Positions 35,499-43,350 of a DNA stretch of 64,000 nucleotides are shown piece after piece; the first letter of the stretch is position 1, and every line of letters starts with the position of its first letter. The position numbers were made by a program, and so were the translations under genes. Under the pieces are notes generated by a model. The model ran no database searches. It was given only the letters and a program-made list of their open reading frames with translations, and was not told the origin of the DNA. This DNA is from Actinoplanes aureus. GTDB taxonomy: Bacteria > Actinomycetota > Actinomycetes > Mycobacteriales > Micromonosporaceae. The DNA lies in contig NZ_JADQTO010000001.1 of the NCBI RefSeq assembly GCF_015704865.1, positions 248,001 through 312,000 on the forward strand, in the 5' to 3' direction.

Positions 35499-36673
35499 AA
35501 GTCGGCGTACAGATACGGCATCCGCTTCGGGAAGAGGTCACCCAGCGGGCCCGCGGCGTCCGCTGTCAGATCGCCGAGACCGCGGGTGAACACCTCGACC
35601 GGATCGAGCACGCCGTAGACCAGTCCGCTGAAGCCCGCGGCGGTGAGCGTTGCGGCCGGGGTGCCACCCTTCGTGACGTCGAGCCGGCCGTCATCCGCGG
35701 AAAGCGACCAGACACCGCCGATCAGGTCATCACCGACGATCTCCACGGTGATCGCGCCCCGGCCGACCGGGGTGCCGGCCAGCGCCGGGACGTCCAGAAC
35801 CCGGGCCATCGGAGCGTTGTCCCGCGGATAGTCGACCTTGCCCTCGGTGACCGCCGAAAGATCGGTGCCCCACAGTTCGGGTACGTCGTCGGTGCCGACC
35901 GTCAGCACGATCCGGGCCACCTGGTCGACGTGCCGGGCGAGGAAACCCAGCAGCAGCGCCCGGCCGAGCGAACCGGTCGTCAGCAGTTCCTCACCGACCA
36001 GGTCACCACCGTGCCGATCGATCCGGTACCGCAGCGCGCCGACCACCTCCCCGCCGGACCGGGCCACCGCCACCCACACGTGATCCTCACGGAACTCCGC
36101 CGCACGCACGTGGTCGAAGACCGCGAACCCGTGCCGCTCCACGAGCAGCCGCCGGGTCAATCCGTCAAAGGCTTCGAAACCGTCCCGCATCGGCAGCCGC
36201 TCCACCTCGCCGGGCAGGTCAGCACGCAACAGCTCGGCGAGCCCCTCCGGAGCGAACACCGTGGTCCGCCGCCGCGGGATCCCGACGAAGCCGAACTTCG
36301 CGTAAAAGCTGGGCCGGAACGGGTAGAGGCTGCTCACGGAGCATCCCTCGTCCCGGGTCTGGCGCAACAGCCGGGTCACCAGCTCACGAACCAGCCCCCG
36401 CCGGCGAGCCGACGGGTGCGCGGCGACCGACGCCACACCGGCCATGTCATGCACCCGGCCACGCACGTTCTGCCGCATCCGCAGCGCGGAAACCCCCGCC
36501 AGCGTCTCCCCGCCCTCCTCAGCGACCAGATTGACGGCCGTGTCGAAAAACCGCATCCGCCGGCGATACGTCTCCGCTTCCACCTGCGACCAGGGGGAAG
36601 GCATGAACGCGTACGCCTGAAGCGGGAACATCGTCGCCGGCCGCTCGGCCGCAGTGATCTGCCGGATCTCCAT
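35495..36673 (-). CDS. Eis-type GNAT acetyltransferase
   Basis: A 392-residue protein with the three-part Eis layout: an N-terminal GNAT domain (MRMRQNVRGRVHDMAGVASV, then AHPSARRRGLVRELVTRLLR), a second GNAT-like domain, and a C-terminal SCP2-like domain. The chain ends YLYADF; in Eis enzymes the terminal carboxylate takes part in catalysis, and that aromatic C-terminus is preserved. Relatives acetylate several amines on aminoglycosides and other polyamines. The start is ATG 36673. Physiological substrate unknown. Stop codons of this gene and apbE overlap. Confidence 0.9.
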   Translation of the reverse strand: MEIRQITAAERPATMFPLQAYAFMPSPWSQVEAETYRRRMRFFDTAVNLVAEEGGETLAGVSALRMRQNVRGRVHDMAGVASVAAHPSARRRGLVRELVTRLLRQTRDEGCSVSSLYPFRPSFYAKFGFVGIPRRRTTVFAPEGLAELLRADLPGEVERLPMRDGFEAFDGLTRRLLVERHGFAVFDHVRAAEFREDHVWVAVARSGGEVVGALRYRIDRHGGDLVGEELLTTGSLGRALLLGFLARHVDQVARIVLTVGTDDVPELWGTDLSAVTEGKVDYPRDNAPMARVLDVPALAGTPVGRGAITVEIVGDDLIGGVWSLSADDGRLDVTKGGTPAATLTAAGFSGLVYGVLDPVEVFTRGLGDLTADAAGPLGDLFPKRMPYLYADF

Positions 36674-36730
36674 TGCCCCATCTTCGCCGCAAGCCTTACC
36701 GCAGGTCACGACACGCCGGGGTACCCCGGT

Positions 36731-36760
36731 TTGGCGTGCGCATCGCCGACAAGCTAATGT
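36731..36760 (+). promoter_or_regulatory. Promoter of the first tRNA array
   Basis: A -35 element TTGGCG (36731-36736) and a -10 element TAATGT (36755-36760) are separated by 18 bases, 31 bases before the tRNA-Gly. The second tRNA array has the same arrangement, which supports the call. Confidence 0.65.
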
Positions 36761-36791
36761 TTCCTCCGTCGCCGGGGAATCCCGAAGACAC

Positions 36792-36864
36792 GCGGACGTA
36801 GCGCAGCTGGTAGCGCATCACCTTGCCAAGGTGAGGGTCGCGGGTTCGAATCCCGTCGTCCGCT
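36792..36864 (+). tRNA. tRNA-Gly (anticodon GCC)
   Basis: 73 bases; acceptor GCGGACG pairs with CGTCCGC, the anticodon loop reads TTGCCAA, and the T-arm GGGTTCGAATCCC is intact. No CCA is encoded. It is the first of three adjacent tRNAs and has the same sequence as the copy at 45308. Confidence 0.97.
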
Positions 36865-36893
36865 CGAAGCGGCCCGCCACACGGGGCCACCTC

Positions 36894-36964
36894 GGTGGAG
36901 TGGCCGAGAGGCGAGGCAACGGCCTGCAAAGCCGTGTACACGGGTTCAAATCCCGTCTCCACCT
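36894..36964 (+). tRNA. tRNA-Cys (anticodon GCA)
   Basis: 71 bases; acceptor GGTGGAG pairs with CTCCACC, the anticodon loop reads CTGCAAA, and the T-arm GGGTTCAAATCCC is intact. No CCA is encoded. Same sequence as the copy at 45419. Confidence 0.97.
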
Positions 36965-37025
36965 CGCACAAAGCTTTCAACGAGCGCAGGCTTGCTAGTG
37001 AGCCCAGCTCAGGAAGCAAATGCCA

Positions 37026-37097
37026 GGGCGATTGGCGCAGCGGGAGCGCGCTTCCTTGACACGGAAGAGGTCACTGGTTCGATCCCAGTATCGCCCA
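37026..37097 (+). tRNA. tRNA-Val (anticodon GAC)
   Basis: 72 bases; acceptor GGGCGAT pairs with ATCGCCC, the anticodon loop reads TTGACAC, and the T-arm TGGTTCGATCCCA is intact. No CCA is encoded. Same sequence as the copy at 45506; here 61 bases separate it from tRNA-Cys, against 16 in the second array. Confidence 0.97.
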
Positions 37098-37109
37098 CGA
37101 GCTTTGGGT

Positions 37110-37142
37110 GCCCCCTGTCCGCAAAATGCGCGGACCGGGGGC
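37110..37142 (+). terminator. Hairpin terminator after the first tRNA array
   Basis: GCCCCCTGTCCGC (37110-37122) pairs with GCGGACCGGGGGC (37130-37142) with one imperfect position and a 7-base loop, starting 12 bases after tRNA-Val. Confidence 0.75.
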
Positions 37143-37197
37143 GCTCGTCATTCTCAGCGCGACTTCGTCGCGCGTAGCGGGGGCTTCGCCACCCGCA

Positions 37198-37227
37198 CCC
37201 CCGCTGCCGGTGGTTGCGGGGGTTTTT
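37198..37227 (+). terminator. Intrinsic terminator with T-run
   Basis: CCCCCGC (37198-37204) pairs with GCGGGGG (37216-37222) and is followed by TTTTT (37223-37227). This is the most classical rho-independent terminator in the window and the second downstream of the tRNA array. Confidence 0.75.
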
Positions 37228-37242
37228 CGGTTCCGGCTTTGC

Positions 37243-37284
37243 TCGGCGCCTTCGGCGCCATCGTGCATCGGCGCCTTCGGCGCC
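37243..37284. repeat. Direct repeat of a GGCGCC-TTC-GGCGCC hairpin unit
   Basis: The 17-base unit TCGGCGCCTTCGGCGCC occurs at 37243-37259 and again at 37268-37284. Each copy is itself an inverted repeat. The non-coding stretch 37098-37392 also holds other short GC-rich dyads, such as GCGCGACTTCGTCGCGC near 37158. No gene is visible in it. Confidence 0.7.
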
Positions 37285-37392
37285 CTTGCCCATCGGGGTC
37301 CTTTGCGTGCCTGTGTCTGGCGCCGTGGGCGGGCGGCCTGAGGCGCCATGTCCACCAGCGAGTCGCTGAGGGTGCCCGGGACGTGGGTGCGC

Positions 37393-38775
37393 TTACTCGG
37401 GTGCGGTGGTGGTTGTTCGTTCTGCCTGTTGGTGGTCTCGGTGGGCGGATCGGGTGGCTGCTGCCACCGCTGCGAGGCAGGTGAGTGCGGCCAGGCCGTA
37501 GGCGGCCTGGGGGCCGTTTTCGGGGTTGGGCCACGTGGTCGTGGTGGTCAGCAAGGCTGCGATGCCCACTGCGGTGCCTATTTGGGCGGCGGCGTTCAGG
37601 AGGCCGCCGATTACGCCGGAAGTTGTCTCGTCGGCGCCGGTGGTGCCGTGTGTGGTTGAGGCTACTGAGGCCAGGCCCAGGCCGGCGCCGGTCAGTACCA
37701 GGCCGAGTAGGAAGACCGGGAGACTGCGGAGGGATGCGCCGACGGCCTGGGTGAACATGGCGGCGGCGATTACGGCGAAGCCGGCGGCCATGGTGAGGGG
37801 AGTGCCGAGGCTGCGCACGGCGGCGGGTGCGGCCAGGGAGGTGGCTGCCACGGCTCCGCTCAGCAGAAGGAAGACGGTGCCGCTTCGGCCCGGTGACAGG
37901 TGCAGCTCGTCCTGGAGGAACAGCATGGTGACGATGCTGGAACCGCTTGTTGTCGCGGTTACCGCGAACGCGGTACCGGCGCCCAGGCGGAAGGTCGGCA
38001 TCGACCACAGGTGGGGCGGTACCAGCGGGGCCGGGACACGCCGTTCCCACATGGCGAAGCCGGTGGCGACGGCCGGAGCCAGGAGAAGGGGCAGCCAGAA
38101 GGAGACGGCGGTGAAGCCGTCGGACTCGGCACGTTGCAGGCCCATCATGACCAGCAACGCGGTCCCGGTGATCAGGGTCGCCCCCAAGATGTCCAAGGGC
38201 TGCCGGTCACGCCGGTTCCGATCCGCCGGCAGCACCGGCGGCGCGGCGACGGCCGCGACCAGCGCGACGGCCGCGACCATGACGAAGAGCCAGCGCCAGC
38301 CGAGGAACTCGGTCACCACCCCGCCGAGAACGAAACCGGAGACGCCGCCCACCGCGCCGGCCATGGTCCACAGGCCCAGAGCGCGGCCGCGGCTCGGGCC
38401 CACCGGCACGACGGCGAGGATCGAGGCGAGCGCGGCCGGTACCGATGCGGCGGCGCCGATGCCCTGTAGGGCGCGGCCGGCGAGCAAGACGGCGGCGTCG
38501 TTCGCGACAGCGCAGAGCACTGAGCCGGCTACCACGACGGCGTTGCCCAGGACGAACATCAGCCGCCGGCCGACGAGGTCGGCGGCCCGGCCGCCGAGGA
38601 TCAGCAGGCCGCCGAAAGCCAGTGCGTAGATGGCGGCGGCCCAGGAGAGTTCGGCCGGGCTCAGCCGCAGGTCGTGCTGGATGGCGGGTAGTGCGACGGC
38701 GAGCACGGTTACACCGACGACGTCGATGAACTGCACGGCACAGGCCAGGCCGATAACGGGACGGCTTCCGCTCAT
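37393..38775 (-). CDS. DHA2-type MFS drug/H+ exporter
   Basis: A 460-residue major facilitator. The first helix pair (CAVQFIDVVGVTVLAVALPA) and loop motif FGGLLILGGRAADLVGRR are typical of drug:H+ antiporters. A GGVSGFVLGGVVTEFLGWRW stretch matches antiporter motif C. Around 13-14 hydrophobic segments are visible, fitting DHA2. The start is ATG 38775 after GGAGGTGG; the frame is open further upstream, but that part is not hydrophobic. Likely exports a toxic compound; no TetR or MarR regulator is adjacent. It ends toward the terminator-rich region below the tRNA array. Confidence 0.88.
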   Translation of the reverse strand: MSGSRPVIGLACAVQFIDVVGVTVLAVALPAIQHDLRLSPAELSWAAAIYALAFGGLLILGGRAADLVGRRLMFVLGNAVVVAGSVLCAVANDAAVLLAGRALQGIGAAASVPAALASILAVVPVGPSRGRALGLWTMAGAVGGVSGFVLGGVVTEFLGWRWLFVMVAAVALVAAVAAPPVLPADRNRRDRQPLDILGATLITGTALLVMMGLQRAESDGFTAVSFWLPLLLAPAVATGFAMWERRVPAPLVPPHLWSMPTFRLGAGTAFAVTATTSGSSIVTMLFLQDELHLSPGRSGTVFLLLSGAVAATSLAAPAAVRSLGTPLTMAAGFAVIAAAMFTQAVGASLRSLPVFLLGLVLTGAGLGLASVASTTHGTTGADETTSGVIGGLLNAAAQIGTAVGIAALLTTTTTWPNPENGPQAAYGLAALTCLAAVAAATRSAHRDHQQAERTTTTAPE

Positions 38776-38840
38776 CGAACCACCTCCACATAGGAGATAC
38801 CCGCGAGAGCGGAATCCGAACGACAGCGATGGCTTCAACC

Positions 38841-39305
38841 TCAGCCCGGCAACGCCTCGTTGGCGCCGGGGTAGTGGTTCCACCAGCTGTCCCGGCGATG
38901 CTTGACCAGCACACCGTCAAAGCGAGTCAGCAGCAGAATGTCGCCGTTGAAGATGAAGGCGGCATCCTCAGTCCCGGTGTCTAGCACCCGCCGCACAATC
39001 GTCAGCATGTTGGTGACCAGACGTCCGAAACCCGCTGAGGTGTCCAGGTCGAAACTGACGGAGACATAGCTCTCCGGTTTCCACACCCACGAGCCCTGGT
39101 CGGAGACCACGTCGATGTAACCGTGTTCGCCGGCGTAGACATCGACGTCGAACCCGTAGCGGTCGTGAAGGTCTGCCGACAACAGCAGCGGATCGCCGGT
39201 CGGACGCTCATCCAGGTCCGGCAGCGCCCGCTGAGCCAGGTGCTCCAAGGTTGTTTTCCCGGCTAGAGTCAACCGGCAATCAAGCGACATGCGCCGAACT
39301 CTCAT
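38841..39305 (-). CDS. Probable SitI3-like immunity protein
   Basis: A 154-residue acidic protein whose start (ATG 39305) overlaps the toxin stop as ATGA; an in-frame ATG at 39290 gives the more family-like start MSLDCRLTLAGKTTLEHLA. The rest reads YGFDVDVYAGEHGYIDVVSD, SWVWKPESYVSVSFDLD, VRRVLDTGTEDAAFIFNGD and DSWWNHYPGANEALPG. This matches my memory of the SitI3 family, immunity partners of contact-dependent toxins; I could not confirm it by search. Position directly downstream of a CdiA-type nuclease toxin supports an immunity role regardless. Base composition is less GC-rich than the surroundings. Confidence 0.68.
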   Translation of the reverse strand: MRVRRMSLDCRLTLAGKTTLEHLAQRALPDLDERPTGDPLLLSADLHDRYGFDVDVYAGEHGYIDVVSDQGSWVWKPESYVSVSFDLDTSAGFGRLVTNMLTIVRRVLDTGTEDAAFIFNGDILLLTRFDGVLVKHRRDSWWNHYPGANEALPG

Positions 39306-39922
39306 TCTTGTCGGGGAAGATTGATCTGGACGACATCGCCATCGGGCGTGATGGCCTTGACCTCTTTGAGGCCAGCAATCGGCCAGTCCTTGAATTGTTG
39401 GCGGAGGGCAGGCATCTCACCTCTCCAATCCTCCAGGTTCACGACCACCCGCTGTGTCTGTCTCTTGACGACCTTTTCCAGGACTTGTGTCCAGATTCCG
39501 CGAACATCCTTGTCCGGCTTCGTAGGTGCGTAACAGTCGAAGACCCGTCCCTCCAACAAGTAGTCTGGTCTCTTCCTTGGACTGCCTGTGTCACCGCTCT
39601 CGCGACGAGCCTCGGCGACCTCTTCCAGCGTCGGCTTCTGCTTGATCTGGTAGCCGCAATCGGCTAGTGCGGCAGCTCCCGAGTTCTCCATTTCGTTCGA
39701 CCGGCGAACCTCCGCGTCGTCATTGGGGTCAATCTTGGCTCGAGGACCCAGCGGCTTTCCGCCAACCAGGCCGGTCTTTCGGGTGATCGAGGGATTGACC
39801 TGTGTATTTCCGCCTATGTCCGTCACGCGGCCGGCGTGCGCGGCCTCGTCTACCTGTACTTCGCCGTCACGCACCGATTCAGCCGGTCTGCGCTGCTTCC
39901 TGCGTCCGCCTGCCTTCGGCAT
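39302..39922 (-). CDS. CdiA-C-type tRNA nuclease toxin as a stand-alone ORF
   Basis: A 206-residue protein starting at ATG 39922, one base into the stop of the upstream WXG-like gene (TGATG). The first ~95 residues are a basic, disordered-looking leader (MPKAGGRRKQRRPAES). The C-terminal ~110 residues match the CdiA C-terminal tRNase fold: NSGAAALADCGYQIKQKPTL, KRPDYLLEGRVFDCYAPT, GIWTQVLEKVVKRQTQRVVV and QQFKDWPIAGLKEVKAI. The acidic D in RPDYLLEG and the FDCYAPT strand are active-site features of that family. It would cleave tRNA in a competitor cell. Usually this domain is the tail of a large delivery protein; here it is its own gene. The immunity gene overlaps it downstream. Confidence 0.8.
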   Translation of the reverse strand: MPKAGGRRKQRRPAESVRDGEVQVDEAAHAGRVTDIGGNTQVNPSITRKTGLVGGKPLGPRAKIDPNDDAEVRRSNEMENSGAAALADCGYQIKQKPTLEEVAEARRESGDTGSPRKRPDYLLEGRVFDCYAPTKPDKDVRGIWTQVLEKVVKRQTQRVVVNLEDWRGEMPALRQQFKDWPIAGLKEVKAITPDGDVVQINLPRQE

Positions 39923-40566
39923 CAGCCGTCCAGGAGGACCGTGAGGTTGGTGAGGCTGGTTATCAGCGCGGTCGTGTAGCTCACGATGCGGCCCGCCCAC
40001 TTGGACACCGCGGCCGCTATCTGGGCTGCGACGACCGGGATGGTGATCACCAGCAGGGCCTCGGCGGCCCAGACGATCACTCGGCCGACCAGGTCGGTTA
40101 TCAGCTCGCGGACGATTTCGCGGGTGAGCGTGACCAGGTTGCCGGCGGCCTCGGTGGCCGCGCCCATCGTCGCGGCCAGGACGCCGAGGCCGTCCAGGGC
40201 GTCGACGTTGTTGGCCATCAGCGTCTGGTACGCCTCGGCGGCCGGACCCTGCCAGTCGGGCACGTCGAGGGTGAGGCACGAGTCGAGATCATCGGCGATC
40301 GACTGCAGCGTGCCGGCCATCTGCTGCCAGGCCGCGGCGTGGGCGGTGACCCGGTCCGGGATGCCGGCGAGGCCGTCGAGGATCTCGCGGAGCGGTTCGA
40401 AGTACTCCAGCGCCCAGCCGAGACCGTTGGCGATCAGGGCGCCGAACGGGTCCAGCACGGTCGCCGCAGCTTGCAGCGGGACCGCGCCGCCGGCCAGGGC
40501 GGGTGCCATCCAGCCGCCGCCGCTGACGCTCTGGTGCAGGCCTTGAAAGCTTTCGGCGAGCGACAT
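39922..40566 (-). CDS. WXG100-like T7SS carrier protein
   Basis: A 214-residue mostly helical protein with a WXG-type turn (VPDWQGPAAEAYQTLMAN) between two long helices. It has a hydrophobic C-terminal region (VIVWAAEALLVITIPVVAA). This is the layout of T7SS targets in Micromonosporaceae toxin operons, where the N-terminal half of the helical hairpin is the secretion signal. The start is ATG 40566. It lies 9 bp after the EspC-like gene and overlaps the toxin gene by one base. It is presumed to carry or chaperone the toxin to the ESX-type exporter, which is not in the window. Confidence 0.78.
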   Translation of the reverse strand: MSLAESFQGLHQSVSGGGWMAPALAGGAVPLQAAATVLDPFGALIANGLGWALEYFEPLREILDGLAGIPDRVTAHAAAWQQMAGTLQSIADDLDSCLTLDVPDWQGPAAEAYQTLMANNVDALDGLGVLAATMGAATEAAGNLVTLTREIVRELITDLVGRVIVWAAEALLVITIPVVAAQIAAAVSKWAGRIVSYTTALITSLTNLTVLLDG

Positions 40567-40575
40567 CCGATCGGC

Positions 40576-40887
40576 TCAGACCCGGCCGGCGCGGCGGATG
40601 CGGTCTGCCGCGGCGTCGTCGACCTCGGCGTACGCGTGACCGGTGCTGATCAGAGCATCGGTCGCCAGGCGCAGGTTCTCCTCCACATAGGCCAGCAACT
40701 CGCCCTGACGTAGGTGACGGCGCTCCAGGATCCCGGAGATCCAGGCGCACAGTCGCCCGTACGCCGCATCGTCCTGGGTGATGGCCGCCCCGGCGGCGCG
40801 GATGGCGGCCAGCCGGTGCTGCGCCGCGTCGATCTTGTCAGCGTGCGCCCGGATCTGATGAGCGTCCGCGGTGAAGCCGTCCGCCAC
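40576..40887 (-). CDS. EspC-like T7SS-associated protein (DUF2580 type)
   Basis: A 103-residue helical protein starting at GTG 40887, directly after the YbaB stop. The pattern HQIRAHADKIDAAQHRLAAI, then AYGRLCAWISGILERRH and LRLATDALISTGHAYAEVDD, follows the EspC/DUF2580 family of small ESX-linked secreted proteins. It forms a helical hairpin and probably pairs with the WXG-like protein encoded next. Confidence 0.8.
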   Translation of the reverse strand: MADGFTADAHQIRAHADKIDAAQHRLAAIRAAGAAITQDDAAYGRLCAWISGILERRHLRQGELLAYVEENLRLATDALISTGHAYAEVDDAAADRIRRAGRV

Positions 40888-41256
40888 CTACCTCTCCATC
40901 CGCTCGACGATGGCGCGGGCGGCCGGCGAATCGCTGCCCAGCGTGTCGGCGACGATCTGACGGGTGCGTTCGCCGGCTGTCCGGCGGGCGGCTCGGTGCG
41001 CGGCCAGCACGGCCCGGGCGACGGCTTCCGGTGCGACCCGCTGGATGCGCTCGCTGAAGCGGATGTCGACCAGCGCGCCCGCGGAGTCGATCGTCACCTC
41101 GGTGAGGCCGTTGCCGTCCTCCGCGCTGACCCGTAGGCGCCCGAGGCGGTCACTCACCGCCTGGGTGTCAGCGGCTTTCCGGTCGATCTTCGCCGTCCAG
41201 TCGTGCAGATAGTCCGCAGCGTCGTCGGGGTCTAGGAAGCCGGCCGTCATCGTCAC
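40888..41256 (-). CDS. YbaB/EbfC-family protein
   Basis: A 122-residue protein with the YbaB fold: a long N-terminal helix (WTAKIDRKAADTQAVSDRLG), two strands (GLTEVTIDSAGALVDIRFSE) and a C-terminal helix (AARRTAGERTRQIVADTL). It starts at GTG 41256 or ATG 41250. YbaB-like proteins usually bind DNA as nucleoid proteins, but divergent members commonly head T7SS toxin operons in actinomycetes, where their role is unknown. It is the first gene of a five-gene overlapping operon ending with toxin and immunity protein. Confidence 0.82.
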   Translation of the reverse strand: MTMTAGFLDPDDAADYLHDWTAKIDRKAADTQAVSDRLGRLRVSAEDGNGLTEVTIDSAGALVDIRFSERIQRVAPEAVARAVLAAHRAARRTAGERTRQIVADTLGSDSPAARAIVERMER

Positions 41257-41357
41257 CCCATGTCATCGACAGATCTCCATGGATGGGCGGTGAGCGTATC
41301 GCGAGCCAGAGGAAGGTGGGTGCTGCCTGTGGATAACTTCGGTGACAGGATCGGGCG

Positions 41358-41786
41358 ATGGCTGACTTGTTTCAGGTACGGATCGCGGTGCGTGGCTACG
41401 AGCTCGACCTTCAGGGACATGTGAACCAGGCCGTCTACCTGCAGTACGGCGAGCATGCGCGCTGGCAGTGCTTCATCGCGGCGGGCCTCACCCCGGAGGT
41501 GATGGTCGGCGCGGGAGTGGGTCCGGTGGTGCTGGAGACCACGATCCGCTACCTGCGGGAACTGCGGGCCGGGGACGAGGTGGACGTGAGCTGCCGGTTC
41601 CTGTGGAACGGCGGTAAGACGTTCCAGGTGGAGCAGGACTACACGCGGATCGACGGCACGCCGGTGGCCCGGGTGACCGGGGTCGCCGGGCTGCTGGACC
41701 GGCGGTCGCGGCGTCTCGTGCCGGACCCGGTCGAGCGGCTGCGTGCCCTGGCCACCGACGTCAGCTATCTGGGCCTGGAGAAATAG
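41358..41786 (+). CDS. Hotdog-fold acyl-CoA thioesterase (4HBT family)
   Basis: A 142-residue thioesterase. The active-site region ELDLQGHVNQAVYLQYGEHA has the D-x3-H-x-N-x2-Y pattern of YbgC/4-hydroxybenzoyl-CoA thioesterases. VVLETTIRYLRELRAGDEVD is the central helix-strand boundary. It hydrolyses acyl-CoA esters in the cytoplasm; chain preference is unknown. The start is ATG 41358. It converges on the BTAD-hydrolase gene with a 7-bp gap. Confidence 0.9.
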   Translation: MADLFQVRIAVRGYELDLQGHVNQAVYLQYGEHARWQCFIAAGLTPEVMVGAGVGPVVLETTIRYLRELRAGDEVDVSCRFLWNGGKTFQVEQDYTRIDGTPVARVTGVAGLLDRRSRRLVPDPVERLRALATDVSYLGLEK

Positions 41787-41793
41787 GAGAGCC

Positions 41794-43344
41794 TCAGTCC
41801 CGGAGAAACTCGTCGATCATGGTCACTACCCGGTCGAGGTCCGCGACGTCCGGCAGATGGTAGGGCCCGTCCAGCGCGGTCAGCCGTGCGTCCGGGAGCC
41901 CGGTCGCCAGCTGCCGTGCACCGGCGAACGGGATCACCCGGTCGCCGCGGTAGTGCAGGACCAGGGCCGGCTGCCGGACCTCGGGCAGCAGGTGCGAGAC
42001 GTCCACGTCGTACGCCGTTGCCAGGTATGACGCCGCCACGTCCCGGTCGGCCGAGTCGCGCAGCACCTCGGCCAGGTGCCGGGCGGCGTCGTCGGTGGCG
42101 TCCGGCCGGAACAGGCCGGCGAAGAGCTTCGAGCCGAGGCCCCAGTGCGTACGCACCATCGTGACGAGCGCGTTGTTGAGGTCCGCGCGGAGGAAGGTGG
42201 CCGGGCCGCTGGCGTACGTGCCGAAGAAGATCAACCGGCTGACCAGCTCGGGCCGAGTGGCCGCCAGAGCCACCGCCTGCGGGCCGGCCTCGGACATCGC
42301 GAGCAGGTGCACCGGAGCGCCGGCGTGCTCGGCGACCGCCGCGAGCTCGTCGACGGCGGCGTCCAGGCCGAAGTCGTCGACGGGACCGCGGGACAGGCCG
42401 GTGCCGTACCGGTCGTAGACCGTCACCGCGGTGTGCCCGACCAGGCGTTGCAGCAGCGACGAGCGAGGGTCGCGGCCGGAGGCGATGACGTCGATGCTGG
42501 ACACCCAGCCGGGCACCGCGATCAGCGGCGGGCCGTCGCCCAGCGAGGCCGCCGCGACGGTCCGGCCGCCGGGGACGGACAGGTAGCGGGCCTGGAGCGC
42601 GGACAACGGGGCGACCGGTGCCGGCGAGCCGGGCAGGTTCTGCCGGAGGATGCGCAGCCGGGTCTGCTGGATTGCCGCGGACGGTTCGAGGCCCAGCTCG
42701 TCGGCAAGCCGGGTGGCGTACTGGCGGTAGCACTCCAGGGCGTCGGCGTGCCGGCCGAGCGCGTACAGGGTGCGCATCAGCGTGTCCCGGGCCTGCTCGC
42801 GCAGGGGATGCGCGACGACGAACGCCTCCAGCTCGGGCAGCGCCTGTTCCGGCCGGCCCGCGGCGAGCAGCGACCGATGCCAGGCCTCGGCCGCGTGCAG
42901 GCGGGCCTCCTCCAGGCGGATGGCTTCCAGCCGGGCGATCTCGGTGTCCGCGAATCCGGCGTACGCGGGACCCTGCCACAGGCCCAGCGCCTCGGACAGC
43001 AGGTCGCAGGCGTCGTCGGTGTCCCGGGCCGCGGCGACCAACCGGTCGAAACGGCCCGCGTCGATCTCGTCGGGTTCGACCCGGAGCACGTAGCCGGGCG
43101 GGGCCGTGTCGATCCGCACTCCGGGCAGGGCCCGGCGCAGCCGCGACATCTGGCTGTGCAGCGAGCCGGCCGGATCGGCCGGCGGATCCTCCGGCCAGAG
43201 CAGGTCCACCAGGCGATCGGCCGGCACGACCCGGCCGGCCCGGGCGAGCAGGGCGGCGAGCAGCGCCCGGCGCCGGTCACCCAGGGCGACCGGCGAGCCC
43301 TCTTCGGCGTACGCCCGGACCGCCCCGAGCACCCGGAACCTCAT
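41794..43344 (-). CDS. BTAD/SARP-type regulator fused to an alpha/beta hydrolase
   Basis: A 516-residue two-part protein. Residues 1-90 are an OmpR-type winged helix (RFRVLGAVRAYAEEGSPVAL, ALLAALLARAGRVVPADRLV). Residues 95-240 are a bacterial transcriptional activator domain (ARLHAAEAWHRSLLAAGRPE, DALECYRQYATRLADELGLE). The last ~260 residues form an alpha/beta hydrolase (VYDRYGTGLSRG, LLAMSEAGPQAVAL, LVLHYRGDRVIPF, DGPYHLPD). The nucleophile elbow is AMSEAGP, not the canonical G-x-S-x-G, though Ser, Asp and His are present. The hydrolase part may sense a ligand instead of catalysing. It is last in an operon with another hydrolase and a methyltransferase. Confidence 0.88.
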   Translation of the reverse strand: MRFRVLGAVRAYAEEGSPVALGDRRRALLAALLARAGRVVPADRLVDLLWPEDPPADPAGSLHSQMSRLRRALPGVRIDTAPPGYVLRVEPDEIDAGRFDRLVAAARDTDDACDLLSEALGLWQGPAYAGFADTEIARLEAIRLEEARLHAAEAWHRSLLAAGRPEQALPELEAFVVAHPLREQARDTLMRTLYALGRHADALECYRQYATRLADELGLEPSAAIQQTRLRILRQNLPGSPAPVAPLSALQARYLSVPGGRTVAAASLGDGPPLIAVPGWVSSIDVIASGRDPRSSLLQRLVGHTAVTVYDRYGTGLSRGPVDDFGLDAAVDELAAVAEHAGAPVHLLAMSEAGPQAVALAATRPELVSRLIFFGTYASGPATFLRADLNNALVTMVRTHWGLGSKLFAGLFRPDATDDAARHLAEVLRDSADRDVAASYLATAYDVDVSHLLPEVRQPALVLHYRGDRVIPFAGARQLATGLPDARLTALDGPYHLPDVADLDRVVTMIDEFLRD

Positions 43345-43350
43345 GACCGT

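Noticed and set aside
37026..37097. tRNA-Val as an attachment site of an integrated element spanning to the second array
   Set aside because: No integrase, excisionase or partial tRNA end repeat is present; the repeats are full tRNA arrays, more consistent with duplication.
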